Notes under the pieces: generated by a model
Seen by the model: the letters and a program-made list of their open reading frames with translations, nothing else
What the model was told of the DNA's origin: nothing
Database searches by the model: none
In this document: positions 51,030 through 62,020 of the stretch, in pieces
How the letters are laid out: each line of letters begins with the position of its first letter
Numbering within the stretch: position 1 is the stretch's first letter
Position numbers and translations under genes: made by a program
Origin: CAWIJK01 sp963836375
Lineage (GTDB): Bacteria > Actinomycetota > Acidimicrobiia > Acidimicrobiales > RAAP-2
Reading direction: 5' to 3'
Assembly (NCBI GenBank): GCA_963836375.1
Contig: CAWIJK010000004.1
Location: 124,001-188,000 of the forward strand
DNA length: 64,000 nt

Positions 51030-54000
51030 TCAGGCCCGTAGTCGCCGCTTGAGCTCCTCGGGGAGGACCTTGCCGACGCCGGCCCGGCGGGCCCCCTCGG
51101 CCAGCTTTCCGGTCCGGGCCCGTTCGAGCACGGCGCTCCAGCGGGCCGCCGGTGGGGCATCGGGCGCGCCTGGGGCCTCCGGAGGCGCCGGGATGCCGGT
51201 CGGGCCCGCGCTCTGGGGGGTCAGGAGGTAGCAGCAGGTGCTCTCGATGACCCGCTCGGGGTCGTCGGGCGGTGTCGAGGTGAACGACTCCCCGCCGCCG
51301 GTGAGGTGCTTGACCCGGTAGACCGGGACGCCGAAGGGTACCGGGCGGTTCGGGGCGTACCCGAGCACCGACGTCGTCATGGCGTCGGCGGGCGGCGGGC
51401 CCACGAAGACCCGGTGGGCGCCCTCCACCTCCTGGGAGACCGCCACCGCCCCGGGGAACCGGTCGTTGGCCAGCATCCCCATGACCTCGTCACCGAACCC
51501 GTCGGAGAGCCCCACCACCGTCCCCCAGTCGGGCACCTCCGCCCGCCAGGGCTCGACCGAGATCACCGGCGGCACCCCCGGCCCGACGAAACCGACGATC
51601 CCCTGGCGGGCGAAGCCCGACTCGCCGGCTTCCTCGGGGCAGGGCGAGAAGAGCCAGGGGCTCTCGTTCTCCAGGGCCAGTCGGTACAGCGGGAGCGACC
51701 CGGGGTCGCGGGTGGCCAGGACCCGGGCGACCACCCGCCGGGAAACGAACCCGAGCGGCTCGAACTCCGCCGGGTCGGTGGCGTAGGTCACCAGGGAGCC
51801 CAGGGCCATCTCGTGGAGGTCCACGAGGCCCATGCGCCTGATGCCGGGTTGCCAGGCGGTCCCGAGCGTCCCGTCGAAGACCCACCCCCCAGCTGGGTCG
51901 GTGGGTCGGGTGCCCAGGGTCAGCCGCCAGTCGAAGTCCCTGGCGCCCAGCCAGCGCAGTAGGGGGGCCGATGTGGTGTCGGGCGAGCTGACGTAGCCCA
52001 CCACCCCTTCGGGTTCGAAGCCCTCGTCCACCGCGGCCTGCCAGTCGATCGACAAGCGGTGCCCGGGCGCTGCGGGCGGGTTCTCGACCCCGGGGCCGGG
52101 GTGCAGGCGCACGAGGGGGACCGACTCGCGCGGGCGTTCGGTCACGTCGCCGAGGACCTTGAGGTCGTCGGCGACGTCGACACCGGCGGCCAGCTCGTCC
52201 GGCCCGCTGACGTAGCCGTAGGTCCCGAGCCCGCGGTAGCGGATTTCGTGCAGGGTCGACCCGGACAGGACAGTGCCGTCCAACGCAAGAGCGGCCACGG
52301 CGACCGGGCCCTGTTGGCCCCGGCGCTCCGTCGCAGCCCAGTCATCGGGCGTCGTGGAGTACCGGTAACCGCCCCCCTCCTCGACGATCTCGAAGAGGGG
52401 CCACAGGCGGTGGGGGGCCGAAGACCGGGACACCTTCACATCGGTCGTCGCCCCGGGGGATCTGAGACTCTGAGGCTCGATGTAGGCGCCCGACGCGTCC
52501 ACGGTGACCTGCGGCAGCAGGAGCAGGTGCCGTGACATCAACACCCGGCTGGCGGCGAGCGTGAGCGACCCCTGCAGGCTCTGCATCCCGGTAAGGGGCT
52601 CGACGGCGACGTAGCCGAGCAAAGCGTGCGTCGAGTCGTGCGGCTCGTCTCCGACCTTGTAGCTGTACGAATGGGTCATGAGGTCGACGCAGCCGTAGAG
52701 CCCGACGGTGCCCGGGAAGTTGCGGGTCCACACCCGCCCGAGGGTGATGCGCTGGGTCCCCGGGGCGGTCCAGTCCACGGGAGTGGCGAAGGCATCCTCG
52801 ACCGGCTCCAACAGGGTCCGACCGGAGGGCTCGACGAGGAGGTCGAGGCGTCGGGTCTGGCTCGGGGACCACGAGGCCCAGGCCCGGGCGGTCAGCGCAT
52901 CGACCCCGTCGGCGTAGCCGCTCGGGGGAACCGGCGGACGGCGAAGACCGTCGGCCGGGAGGTAGAGGGGCACTGCCGACCACCGGAAGGCCTCCTCTTG
53001 CGCCGCCCCCTCGGCCGCCGCCTCGGCGGCGCCCGGCGGTCCGAGCCCGTCCCCCTCCGAGGGGTCCGGCAGGTCCGGGGGAGCGATGGCCGGTGGGACC
53101 GAGGCCCCACCCGTCGGCGTCTCCCGCTCCGGTCCGATCCACCGCCATTCGACCGGGACCGACAGCGCGGCCAGGGACCCGTCGCCGGCACCGAGGACCC
53201 CCTCGTCGGCCCGGCGACCCGACTGCTGGTAGCTGGCGCCGTCGACGACGAACCCGGCCGGGCGGCCCGGACCGTCGCTACCGGCCCGTTGCCAGGCGAT
53301 CAACCGGCTCCCCCCGTCCCCGATCCGGAGCCCGAGAGCCACCGGTGTCGGCCGCTCCTCGACGAGCCGGAGGACCCGCTCGACGAAGGTCGAGTCGCCG
53401 AGCGCCCCGATCCCGTCCTCGTCGAGGACGGCAACCCAGCGGCCTCGTACCGAGGGGAGTCCACCCGAGGGCGGTCGAGCCACCACCTCGAAGTCCGCGC
53501 AGGTCTGCGTCCCGACCTCGGGAATCCCGCTCGGGGCAACGATGCTCAGGGCCGGGGACCACGTCCGCTTGATCGAGATCAGTCGCTCGGGATCGAAGAG
53601 CTCGCGGTGCAGCTCGCGCACCTCGCGAAGGAACAGACCCCGGGCCTCGCCGATGCCGTCCGACCTGGAGAACCCCCACCGGCGCCAACGGACGGGTGAG
53701 CCGCGGAACGGGGTCCCGATGATGCCGCGCTTGCCCAGGGTGATGAAGTAGTCCCAGTCCTCATGGCCGTGCAGGAGCTCCTCGTTGAACCAGTGCCCAC
53801 GATCGAAGATGGAGCGGTCGACCAGGCTCGCCGTCCCGCAGAAGTTCCGGAACAAGAGCAGGTAGAAGTTGTAGGGCGGCATCACCGCCAGGTAATCCAG
53901 ATTCCCGAAGCACTGCTGGTCGGGGTAGGCGAAACCCACCGCCGGCGGAGCCTCCTGCAGTGCCGAGACGGCTAGCTCGACGTGGCGGTCCGTCAGCACG

Positions 54001-54356
54001 TCGTCGCTGTCGAAGAACAAGATGGCGTCGGCGTCGCTGTTGCGCACCCCGAGGTTCCGGGCCGCGCTCGGGCCCGAGTTCGCTTGGTGGAGGACGACCA
54101 GCTGGTCCCCCTCGGCTTCCAGCCGCCCGAGAGCCTCGACGCTGTACGGATCGGTCGAACCGTCGTCGACGACGATGATCCGGTTCACCGGGTACCGCTG
54201 GCGACGAACCGATGCCACCGCCTCGTCGACGAAGACCCCGTGGTTGTAGAAGGGCATAATCACATCGACCCGAGGCGTCGACCCGGGTAGGACCGCCCGC
54301 CGGGTGGGAGCCGGGACGGCTCCCTCGTATTCGTTGGTCGTGGTCGTGGCCATCAC
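51030..54356 (-). CDS. GT2 glycosyltransferase fused to a long repeat-bearing C-terminal region
   Basis: At 1,108 residues this is about three times a usual GT2 enzyme. Residues 25-260 are the GT2 domain: RVDVIMPFYNHGVFVDEAVAS, IIVVDDGSTDPYSVEAL, ILFFDSDDVLTDRHVE (DSD motif) and HGHEDWDYF. The C-terminal 600 residues contain several similar units with a Leu/Val-Tyr-Arg start and an aromatic/Ser-Thr-Pro core (LPLYRLALENESPWLFSPCP, VPVYRVKHLTGGGESFTSTP, LWPLFEIVEEGGGYRYSTTP), each followed by a Gly-Tyr-Val turn. This pattern resembles the DUF5648-type repeats of surface proteins. The ATG overlaps the upstream GT4 stop. Confidence 0.84.
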   Translation of the reverse strand: MMATTTTNEYEGAVPAPTRRAVLPGSTPRVDVIMPFYNHGVFVDEAVASVRRQRYPVNRIIVVDDGSTDPYSVEALGRLEAEGDQLVVLHQANSGPSAARNLGVRNSDADAILFFDSDDVLTDRHVELAVSALQEAPPAVGFAYPDQQCFGNLDYLAVMPPYNFYLLLFRNFCGTASLVDRSIFDRGHWFNEELLHGHEDWDYFITLGKRGIIGTPFRGSPVRWRRWGFSRSDGIGEARGLFLREVRELHRELFDPERLISIKRTWSPALSIVAPSGIPEVGTQTCADFEVVARPPSGGLPSVRGRWVAVLDEDGIGALGDSTFVERVLRLVEERPTPVALGLRIGDGGSRLIAWQRAGSDGPGRPAGFVVDGASYQQSGRRADEGVLGAGDGSLAALSVPVEWRWIGPERETPTGGASVPPAIAPPDLPDPSEGDGLGPPGAAEAAAEGAAQEEAFRWSAVPLYLPADGLRRPPVPPSGYADGVDALTARAWASWSPSQTRRLDLLVEPSGRTLLEPVEDAFATPVDWTAPGTQRITLGRVWTRNFPGTVGLYGCVDLMTHSYSYKVGDEPHDSTHALLGYVAVEPLTGMQSLQGSLTLAASRVLMSRHLLLLPQVTVDASGAYIEPQSLRSPGATTDVKVSRSSAPHRLWPLFEIVEEGGGYRYSTTPDDWAATERRGQQGPVAVAALALDGTVLSGSTLHEIRYRGLGTYGYVSGPDELAAGVDVADDLKVLGDVTERPRESVPLVRLHPGPGVENPPAAPGHRLSIDWQAAVDEGFEPEGVVGYVSSPDTTSAPLLRWLGARDFDWRLTLGTRPTDPAGGWVFDGTLGTAWQPGIRRMGLVDLHEMALGSLVTYATDPAEFEPLGFVSRRVVARVLATRDPGSLPLYRLALENESPWLFSPCPEEAGESGFARQGIVGFVGPGVPPVISVEPWRAEVPDWGTVVGLSDGFGDEVMGMLANDRFPGAVAVSQEVEGAHRVFVGPPPADAMTTSVLGYAPNRPVPFGVPVYRVKHLTGGGESFTSTPPDDPERVIESTCCYLLTPQSAGPTGIPAPPEAPGAPDAPPAARWSAVLERARTGKLAEGARRAGVGKVLPEELKRRLRA

Positions 54357-55732
54357 CGACCGTCAACCCGGCGGGCGGCAATCAGTCGTGCGTAGAGCGA
54401 GCGGTGCCGGTCGGCCATCGTCTCCACCTTGAACCGCTCGAGGACCCTGGCTCGGGCCGACGCGCCCATGCGGTGCCTGGCCGCGGGGTCTCGGAGCAAG
54501 AGCTCGATGGCGGCGGCGTAGTCGGAGACGCCGGCCGATTCGGGCATGAGCAGCCCAGAGCCATCCCCGAGGAGTTCGGCGACCGCCCCGACGTCGGGTG
54601 CGACGAGGGGGGTGCCCATGCTCATCGCCTCGAAACCGACGAGGGGCGCGCCTTCGGACAGGCTGGTCAGCAGCACCGCATCGCAGGTCTTGAACCAGCC
54701 CCACATGTTTCGCGACGCGCCGTGGAACTGCACCTGCCCGCCGAGATGCCGACGGGCGCATTCGGCCTCGAGGTCAGCCCGGAGCTCACCGTCGCCGACG
54801 ATGTGGAACATCGCCTCGGGCGCCGATGAACGGAGGGCGTCGGCGATCCCGAGAACCATCTCGGGGCGTTTCACCGAGACGAGCCGGGCCGGAAACAGCA
54901 CGTGGAAGCGACCGGACTCGAGTTCGATCGGCTGCCCGTCCGAGCGCTCGGGGTCGAACTCCCCTGTCGCCTCCACCCCGAGGTAAATGACCTCCAGCTT
55001 CGACGGAGAGACCCAGTAGTCCTCCACCCGCCGCGCCATGTCCTCGCTGATGACCGAATAGGCGTCGACCAGATTGTCGTAGCGGGAAGCGACGTAGCGG
55101 GGGTAGCCCGCACGGTCGAACTCCTCGGCGTGGAGCTGGACGACGATCTGGACATCGGGGAATGCGAGTTTGATGGCCGGGATCATGTCGAACCCGAGAC
55201 GGGCATTCATGATGTGCACCACGTCGACGCCACGGGTGGCGATGAACTCGATCAGGAACTCGGGAATCGCATCTCGCCCAAGGAGTTCGGGTAGGCACCA
55301 TGCCTCATCGGCCAGGGCGGCGCAATCGGGGAAGGTCGGGTTGTCGCTCTCGGCCGTCGTCACCAGGTAGCGTCGGAATTGGTCCTTGGTGATGTAGCGG
55401 AACCAGTCGATGGTCCCCTTGTCGGTGCCGCCGATCACCATCCACGGGGCGATGTACAGAGCGCCCGACGGCGTGGGCTCGAGCTCGGCCGTGCCCTCGC
55501 CCGAACAGCGGATGGAGTAGCCGATGGCGATCAGGTCGGCCGCCCGGGAGCGAAGGGTTTGGAGCTCTCTGTCGTCCACCCGCAGCCGAACGGCAGGGCG
55601 GTCCGCCGGCGTGGTCTCGCCGAGACGGTCGACGGTGCAACGCCAGGCATCGTTGTCGGGTCCGGCCACGATGTCGACCACCTCGCCGGGCACGTCGGAG
55701 ATCGATGGAGGAGAGCCCGTCGGGGTGGACAC
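54353..55732 (-). CDS. GT4-family glycosyltransferase with extra N-terminal segment
   Basis: This 459-residue protein opens with a 90-residue segment that may be a separate small domain. Then comes a GT-B enzyme: YIAPWMVIGGTDKGTIDWFRY (donor-side glycine loop of GT4), VDVVHIMNARLGFDMI, FPARLVSVKRPEMVLGIADAL and the donor motif SLSEGAPLVGFEAMSMGTPLVA. The start is GTG 55732, with TAGCAT eight bases upstream, so it heads the unit. Its stop overlaps the GT2-repeat gene as ATGA. The two enzymes probably act on the same glycan. Confidence 0.88.
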   Translation of the reverse strand: MSTPTGSPPSISDVPGEVVDIVAGPDNDAWRCTVDRLGETTPADRPAVRLRVDDRELQTLRSRAADLIAIGYSIRCSGEGTAELEPTPSGALYIAPWMVIGGTDKGTIDWFRYITKDQFRRYLVTTAESDNPTFPDCAALADEAWCLPELLGRDAIPEFLIEFIATRGVDVVHIMNARLGFDMIPAIKLAFPDVQIVVQLHAEEFDRAGYPRYVASRYDNLVDAYSVISEDMARRVEDYWVSPSKLEVIYLGVEATGEFDPERSDGQPIELESGRFHVLFPARLVSVKRPEMVLGIADALRSSAPEAMFHIVGDGELRADLEAECARRHLGGQVQFHGASRNMWGWFKTCDAVLLTSLSEGAPLVGFEAMSMGTPLVAPDVGAVAELLGDGSGLLMPESAGVSDYAAAIELLLRDPAARHRMGASARARVLERFKVETMADRHRSLYARLIAARRVDGR

Positions 55733-55813
55733 GGCCCCGAATGCTACCGGACACCCCCGAATGGCCCGGTGACCAGGGAGAGTGTCCGGTCACCGGCCGT
55801 CAGAGGAGAACGA

Positions 55814-56713
55814 TTATCGAGGCACGCGCCCGACGGGTAGCTCGGCCAGGCGGAGCCTCCACTCGGCCCCACGGGCCGCCAGCCCCCAGGGCACCAGCGC
55901 GTCGAGGACGTGTTTGTGGCGGGACCCGATGGTCATGAGCGCCTTGGTCCGGTAGATGTCGGTCCACCCGGGTCCGAAGCCGGGGAACTCGACCTCGAAA
56001 CCCGTCATAGTCAGGGCCTCGGCCAGGCACCGGGGGTCGAAGAACGAGATGTGGACCTCGGGTTTCACGTAGCGCCACTTGTCCAAGCGCTCCCGGTAGG
56101 GGTGCGAGTTTCCGGTCGAGATGAACAACAGCCCGCCCGGCCTGAGGAGCTGGCGCATGGCGCGCAGCTCGGAGATCGGGTCGATGGCGTGCTCGATGAC
56201 CTCGATGGCGGTCACGACGTCGAAGGTCCCGGCCCGCTCCCCGAGTTCGGTCCCGCTCAGATGGGGCACCTGGTTCTCCTCGAGGCGGGTCTCGGCCCAG
56301 CCCTGCTCAAAGCCGACCACCTGGGGGTACCCGCGGCCGACCAGGTAGCCGACCAGGCCCCCGGTCCCGCATCCGTAGTCGAGCCAGGCCGTGCTCGGTC
56401 TCACGTCGCTCAGTCGGGCGACGTGGTCGAGGATCCCCCGCCACTCATAGGACTGGACGGCCGACTCGGGGTCCCGGGCGGCCTCGACGTAGTTGATGTC
56501 GGGGTCGGCGCCCCGGCCCTCGTAGTAGGCGTCGTTGTAGATCTGCTCGTAGTCGAGCCACGGGTTGGTCACCGCGGCGAAGCCGCACCGGGGGCACCGG
56601 GCCAGATCGAAGACACGTCCCGAGAATTTCCCCCGCTTGACGCCGACGGGATCCATCGGCGTCCCACAGATGCGACAGCCCGACTCGGGGGCCCTCTCGC
56701 TCACGTCGAGCAC
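55814..56713 (-). CDS. Class I SAM-dependent methyltransferase with zinc ribbon
   Basis: About 299 residues from GTG 56713 (VLDVSERAPESG; GTG 56704 is an alternative). An N-terminal zinc ribbon (CRICGTPM, CPRCGF) precedes a Rossmann methyltransferase: STAWLDYGCGTGGLVGYLVG, FDVVTAIEVIEHAIDPISEL and LLRPGGLLFISTGN. The zinc-ribbon/SAM-MTase layout is common in surface polysaccharide clusters, where such enzymes methylate sugars or cap chains. It sits at the right end of the glycan locus, on the same strand as the GT4/GT2 pair. Confidence 0.86.
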   Translation of the reverse strand: MLDVSERAPESGCRICGTPMDPVGVKRGKFSGRVFDLARCPRCGFAAVTNPWLDYEQIYNDAYYEGRGADPDINYVEAARDPESAVQSYEWRGILDHVARLSDVRPSTAWLDYGCGTGGLVGYLVGRGYPQVVGFEQGWAETRLEENQVPHLSGTELGERAGTFDVVTAIEVIEHAIDPISELRAMRQLLRPGGLLFISTGNSHPYRERLDKWRYVKPEVHISFFDPRCLAEALTMTGFEVEFPGFGPGWTDIYRTKALMTIGSRHKHVLDALVPWGLAARGAEWRLRLAELPVGRVPR

Positions 56714-56840
56714 CGGTCCCCGCTCCGGTCCCGGCCCCCGTCCCGTCGGGACAGCCCGGGCCCCCCGGGCGCAGGTTCGGCCGACCGGGGGCGCCGCATT
56801 GCGGGGCCAAGGTAGCAAACCTCGCTCGGCACCGGACCCC

Positions 56841-57773
56841 TCAGGGCAGGAGGCTGGCGGCCAAGCCGTCGAGGATGTCGGACTCCGAGTGCACGCAGAG
56901 CTCGAACCCGAGCCGGTCCATGACCTGACGCAACACCAGCGCCCCGCCCACGATGACGTCCTGGCGGCCGGCGACCATCCCGGGCCGGTCGGCCCGGGCC
57001 CGGGCCGACTCGGCCGCCAGGGTCCGAAACCAGCGCTCAAGCGCCTCGCGGGTCACCACGGCGTGGTGCAGTCGGTCCCGGTCGTAGGAGGCCAGGCCCT
57101 GGTCGAGGGCGACCAGGGTCGAGACCGTGCCGGCCAGGCCGAGGAGCCGACTCCCCGGCTCGAGGGCGCCCAGCGCGGGGAGGACCACGAGGGCCCGGTC
57201 CAGCTCGGCCTCGATGGCCCCGGTGGCCTCGGCCAGCTCCCCGGGCCCGGGCGGGTCGTGGCGCAGGTACCGCTCGGTCAGGCGCACACAGCCCAGATCG
57301 AGGGACACCGCCTCGACCGCACCACCGCGGGCGACCACCAGCTCGGTCGACCCGCCGCCGATGTCGACGACCACGTCGTCGCCCGCCGACGGCGGGAGGT
57401 CGGCGGTCGCCCCGGCGTAGGCCAGGCGGCCCTCCTCGTCCCCGGAGAGCAGCTCGGCGGCGACGCCCACCACCTCGGAGGCCGCCTGGAGGAACTCGTC
57501 GCCGTTGACGGCGTCGCGCACGGCCGAGGTGGCGACCAGCCGGCTGCGCCCGACGCCGCATCGGTCCATCTCGGCCCGGTAGTCACCCAGGACGGCGAGG
57601 GTGCGCTCGATGGCGTCGCCGGCGAGCTTGCGGGTCGCGTCGACGCCTTCGCCCAACCGGGTGATCCGCATGAGCCGGGCGAGGGTGCGCCCCCCGGGGC
57701 CGACTACCAGCAGCCGGGTGGAGTTCGTCCCGCAGTCGAGGGCCGCCACCGGCCCGGGGGCTTTCGGGGTCAC
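56841..57773 (-). CDS. ppx: Exopolyphosphatase / guanosine pentaphosphate phosphatase (Ppx/GppA)
   Basis: A 310-residue ASKHA-fold enzyme: VAALDCGTNSTRLLVVG (phosphate loop 1), ATSAVRDAVNGDEFLQ, VVDIGGGSTELVV (phosphate loop 2) and GLAGTVSTLVALDQGL. The length matches the short actinobacterial Ppx proteins (Rv1026 type), which hydrolyse polyphosphate and, in some, pppGpp. The start is GTG 57773, with TAGAGC six bases upstream. It follows DUF501, an FtsB-like gene and enolase in the order known from mycobacteria. Confidence 0.92.
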   Translation of the reverse strand: MTPKAPGPVAALDCGTNSTRLLVVGPGGRTLARLMRITRLGEGVDATRKLAGDAIERTLAVLGDYRAEMDRCGVGRSRLVATSAVRDAVNGDEFLQAASEVVGVAAELLSGDEEGRLAYAGATADLPPSAGDDVVVDIGGGSTELVVARGGAVEAVSLDLGCVRLTERYLRHDPPGPGELAEATGAIEAELDRALVVLPALGALEPGSRLLGLAGTVSTLVALDQGLASYDRDRLHHAVVTREALERWFRTLAAESARARADRPGMVAGRQDVIVGGALVLRQVMDRLGFELCVHSESDILDGLAASLLP

Positions 57774-57836
57774 CGCACTGCTCTAGCACAACGCCCCGCT
57801 GGCCCAACGCTCCTCGGGCACAACGCCCCGGACCGC

Positions 57837-58307
57837 TCAGGGCTCGGCCAGCCCGAGCTCGCCGGCCACCCAGCGGCCGACCGGGTCGTCGCCGCCGGCC
57901 AACCACCAGGCCAGGTGGGCGTGGAGGCACTTGACTCCCCGGCGCGTCCCGCCCACCCCACCCGAGGGCACCGGGCCGACGTGGTCGTCGGGCACGAGGG
58001 CGTCGCGTTCAGCCGCGTAGCGCCGGTGGGCGGCCGCCAGCTCGTCGGGGTCGACCGCGGCCTCGGCCCGGCCCACCCCGCCGGCCGCCTCGAGCCGGCT
58101 CACCGCCTCGCGCAGGTGGGCGTCGACCAGCCAGTAGCGGGTCGGCATCGGCGTCCCGTCGTCGAGGAACGGTGCGTTGGCGATGACCGAGGGCGTCTCG
58201 TCGGCCGAACGCACGACGACGCTGAACGCGCCCGCCGGTCGCCGCCCGAGGAGCGAGGCGACCCGGTCGACGTCGTCTGCGGACGGCCCGGTGGCCGGCC
58301 CGCTCAA
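57837..58307 (-). CDS. DUF501 family protein
   Basis: A 156-residue protein that starts with TTG 58307 overlapping the upstream stop (TTGA). It has the family landmarks VSVLLGRRP-like start (DVDRVASLLGRRPAGAFSVVVR), TPMPTRYWLVD, SRLEAAGG and a C-terminal GGTRRGVKCLHAHLAWWLAGGDDPVGRWV with a conserved Cys/His cluster. DUF501 (PF04417) is found throughout actinobacteria between the ftsB-like and ppx genes (Rv1025). Its function is unknown. It is co-translated with the ftsB-like gene. Confidence 0.9.
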   Translation of the reverse strand: MSGPATGPSADDVDRVASLLGRRPAGAFSVVVRSADETPSVIANAPFLDDGTPMPTRYWLVDAHLREAVSRLEAAGGVGRAEAAVDPDELAAAHRRYAAERDALVPDDHVGPVPSGGVGGTRRGVKCLHAHLAWWLAGGDDPVGRWVAGELGLAEP

Positions 58308-59075
58308 CGCCAGAACTCGAGCGTCTGCAGGATGCGGTCGGCCAGGCTCGGGGTACTCCGGGCCGCCGACGCCGAACCGGGGGAGGTCCCCGGGGTGGTG
58401 GCCGACGTGGCCGTCGGGTGGGCCCCGGCCGCCGGGGCCCGGGCGGTCGACGCCGAGCCGGCCGGGAGCTGGGCGTTGGACGGGGCGACGAGGGGTTGGA
58501 ACCCCGGGTCGCCGGCGTAGGGCGAGTCGGCCGAGCCGCCGTTGGGCGGCAGCACGGCGTAGGCGCGGGCGCCCGGGGGGACCAGCTGGAACTGCTGGCG
58601 GGCGATCCGGGCCACCTCGGCCGGGCTGGCCAGCGCCACCCGCTCGGCCCGCAGGGCTCGGTCCTGGCTGCGCAGCTGGCCCAGCTGGGCCGTGGCCGCG
58701 TTCAGCTGCTGGCGTTGGTGGTAGAGGGCCGAGGCCGGGAACCAGGCCACCAGCACGAGGACCGAGACGGTCAGGGCGCCGGCGACTAGGAACCGGGCCC
58801 GCCTGGCCTGGGTGGAGGCGCGGCGCTCGGCGCGGGTGGCCGGCCCGGACCTGGCTTTGGGCCGCGCCCGGGTCTTGGCGCCGGCCCTGGTGGCCGACCG
58901 GGCGCCGGCGCCCCGGTGCGCCGCGGCGCGGTGCCCGCCGCGCTGGCCGACGGCGCGCTCGCCCCCGGCGCGGGCCGGGGCCTTGCCTCGCCTGGGCCGC
59001 GACCCGGCTGCTCGCGGGTCGGGTCGGGCCGGGCGCGAGGTCGGTTTCCTCGGGGCGTGCCGTCGCCCGGTGCGC

Positions 59076-59095
<20 letters not shown>
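58304..59095 (-). CDS. FtsB/DivIC-like septum formation initiator
   Basis: 263 residues from ATG 59095. The first 100 residues are basic and disordered. One transmembrane helix follows (about 102-119, FLVAGALTVSVLVLVAWF), then a short coiled coil (about 122-160, ALYHQRQQLNAATAQLGQL) and the FtsB-like APAEVARIARQQFQLVPPGARAY motif, then a Pro/Ala-rich tail with a terminal helix. FtsB-type proteins bind FtsL/FtsQ in the divisome. The place after enolase (20 bp overlap) agrees with Rv1024. The extra C-terminal tail is longer than in mycobacteria. Confidence 0.88.
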
Positions 59096-60368
<1,273 letters not shown>

Positions 60369-60523
60369 GCTCTACGCTCCCTCGGCCCCTCCCCTGGCGA
60401 GGCGCCGGGACCCCACGCTACCCGCTCATCGTCGACGGATCGGGGAAGGGCCTGCTCGCGGCGGTCGTCGGCGGCCCGCCACGCTGCGCCGTCGGGTCCC
60501 CGCACCGGCCCGGGCGTCGTTCG

Positions 60524-61969
60524 CTAGCTGCCGGGCACGCGCACGGGGACCTGGGGCCAGAACCCGATCCACAGCGCGACCGTGCCCGCGGCCAGCAGGG
60601 CCGCGGTGACCGGGATCAGCCAGCGGTCGCGCACCACCGAGACGGCGCCGACGGCGCCGAACAGGGCCAGCAACGGGAGGGTCGGGTAGGTGTAGCGGGA
60701 GAGCTCGGTCGGCCACTGCCCGACGTAGGTGACCGCGGCGCACAGCACGAGGGTGAGGGCCCAGGGGGTGACCAGCACCCAGGTGCCGGCCGTGACCACT
60801 CGACGACCCATCGACAGGCCGAGCAGCAAAGCCCCAGGGACCACCGCGACCTCCAGCAGGCCGTTGAGCCACACCAAAATGGGGTGGCCCATCACCGTCC
60901 ATTCCTGGGGGACCACCGGGGAGACCAGCCACGATCCGGTCTCGTTGGCGACCAGCGCGAACCCGTAGGCCAGGTGACCGGGGTTGACCGTCGCCAGCTG
61001 CTCGGACCTGGCCAGCGAGGTGGCGGTGAGCGCGTGGTACTCGACCAGGTTGAAGACGAGCCAGGGCGCCATGACCACGAGGGCGACGGCCGCCCCCGCC
61101 CCGGCCATGGCCAGGTCCCGTCGGCTGCGGCTGCGCCAGAGGATCCCCGCGGCCACCAGTGCGTAGACCGGCACCAGCACCACGGCGAACAGGTTGGTGA
61201 GCAGGGCCAGCCCGACCAGGACGCCCGCGGTGACCAGGCGCACCGAGCGCCCGTCGTGCCGGGCGATCCACAGCTCGGTGACGCAGGCGATGGTGAGCAG
61301 CACCAACAGCGAGGTGTTCGAGACGGTGACCGAGCGCACCACCACCCCGGGCATGGCCAGCACGAGCATGCCGGCGGTGAACCCGACGAGCCATCGTCGC
61401 CCCATGACCCGGCGGGCCAGCCGGGCCAGGGCCGCGACGGCGGCGCCGAGGAGCACGAGGTCGAAGAAGCGCACGGCGATGACCTTGGCGTGGAGGCTCC
61501 CGCCCAGGTCGTACGCCGGGACCGCCAGCGCGTAGTAGAGCGGGGGCTGGAAGTCCTCGTAGCCGAGCCCCAAGAGGCCCATGTCGCGCGGGTCGGTGCC
61601 CCAGCGCCTGGTCGAGAAGCTCGGGTCGAGTTCGAGGTCCCCCAGCGAGGCGTAGTGGTGGCCGAGCACCGGGACCGACCCGTGCTGGGCGATGTACTGG
61701 ACGTAGGCGAAGTGCGCCCCCTCGTCGACCGGCGAGGGGACCGGGGTGCGCACCGCCACCACCGACCCGAAGACCGCCACGCAGGCCACCAGGGCCACGG
61801 CGCTGGCGCGCAGGACCCAGGTGGTGGCCGGGGTGGACCAAGCGGCCCCCTCTTCGGCGCGCCCCGGGCGCCCACCGGGCGCGGTCCGCGCCGGCGGCAC
61901 CGGTGCGGGCCCGGGGGCCCCGGGTTCGGCGTCGAGCACGTCGGCGGCACCGCCGGCGTCGGTGCTCAC
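60524..61969 (-). CDS. Polytopic membrane protein, GT-C/DUF2142-like (copy 1)
   Basis: 481 residues with about ten transmembrane helices after a cytoplasmic Pro/Ala-rich N-terminus of 45 residues. The first external loop is TPVPSPVDEGAHFAYVQYIAQHG, whose Asp-Glu pair stands where GT-C and DUF2142 proteins have their catalytic acid. Other landmarks shared with the next gene are FQPPLYYALAVP, VVPQEWTV and RYTYPTLPLL. It may move a sugar from a lipid carrier onto an external acceptor. It is a tandem paralogue of the gene at 62021, and the two read in the same direction with 51 bp between. Confidence 0.82.
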   Translation of the reverse strand: MSTDAGGAADVLDAEPGAPGPAPVPPARTAPGGRPGRAEEGAAWSTPATTWVLRASAVALVACVAVFGSVVAVRTPVPSPVDEGAHFAYVQYIAQHGSVPVLGHHYASLGDLELDPSFSTRRWGTDPRDMGLLGLGYEDFQPPLYYALAVPAYDLGGSLHAKVIAVRFFDLVLLGAAVAALARLARRVMGRRWLVGFTAGMLVLAMPGVVVRSVTVSNTSLLVLLTIACVTELWIARHDGRSVRLVTAGVLVGLALLTNLFAVVLVPVYALVAAGILWRSRSRRDLAMAGAGAAVALVVMAPWLVFNLVEYHALTATSLARSEQLATVNPGHLAYGFALVANETGSWLVSPVVPQEWTVMGHPILVWLNGLLEVAVVPGALLLGLSMGRRVVTAGTWVLVTPWALTLVLCAAVTYVGQWPTELSRYTYPTLPLLALFGAVGAVSVVRDRWLIPVTAALLAAGTVALWIGFWPQVPVRVPGS

Positions 61970-62020
61970 CGCGCCGCTCGGGTTCGGGGCGAGGGGTCGG
62001 GCCGGCTCACGGGCGGGCCC

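Noticed and set aside
48806..51160. 784-codon minus-strand frame
   Set aside because: It is an antisense shadow of the membrane protein and the frameshifted GT2 gene, with low-complexity, domain-free translation.
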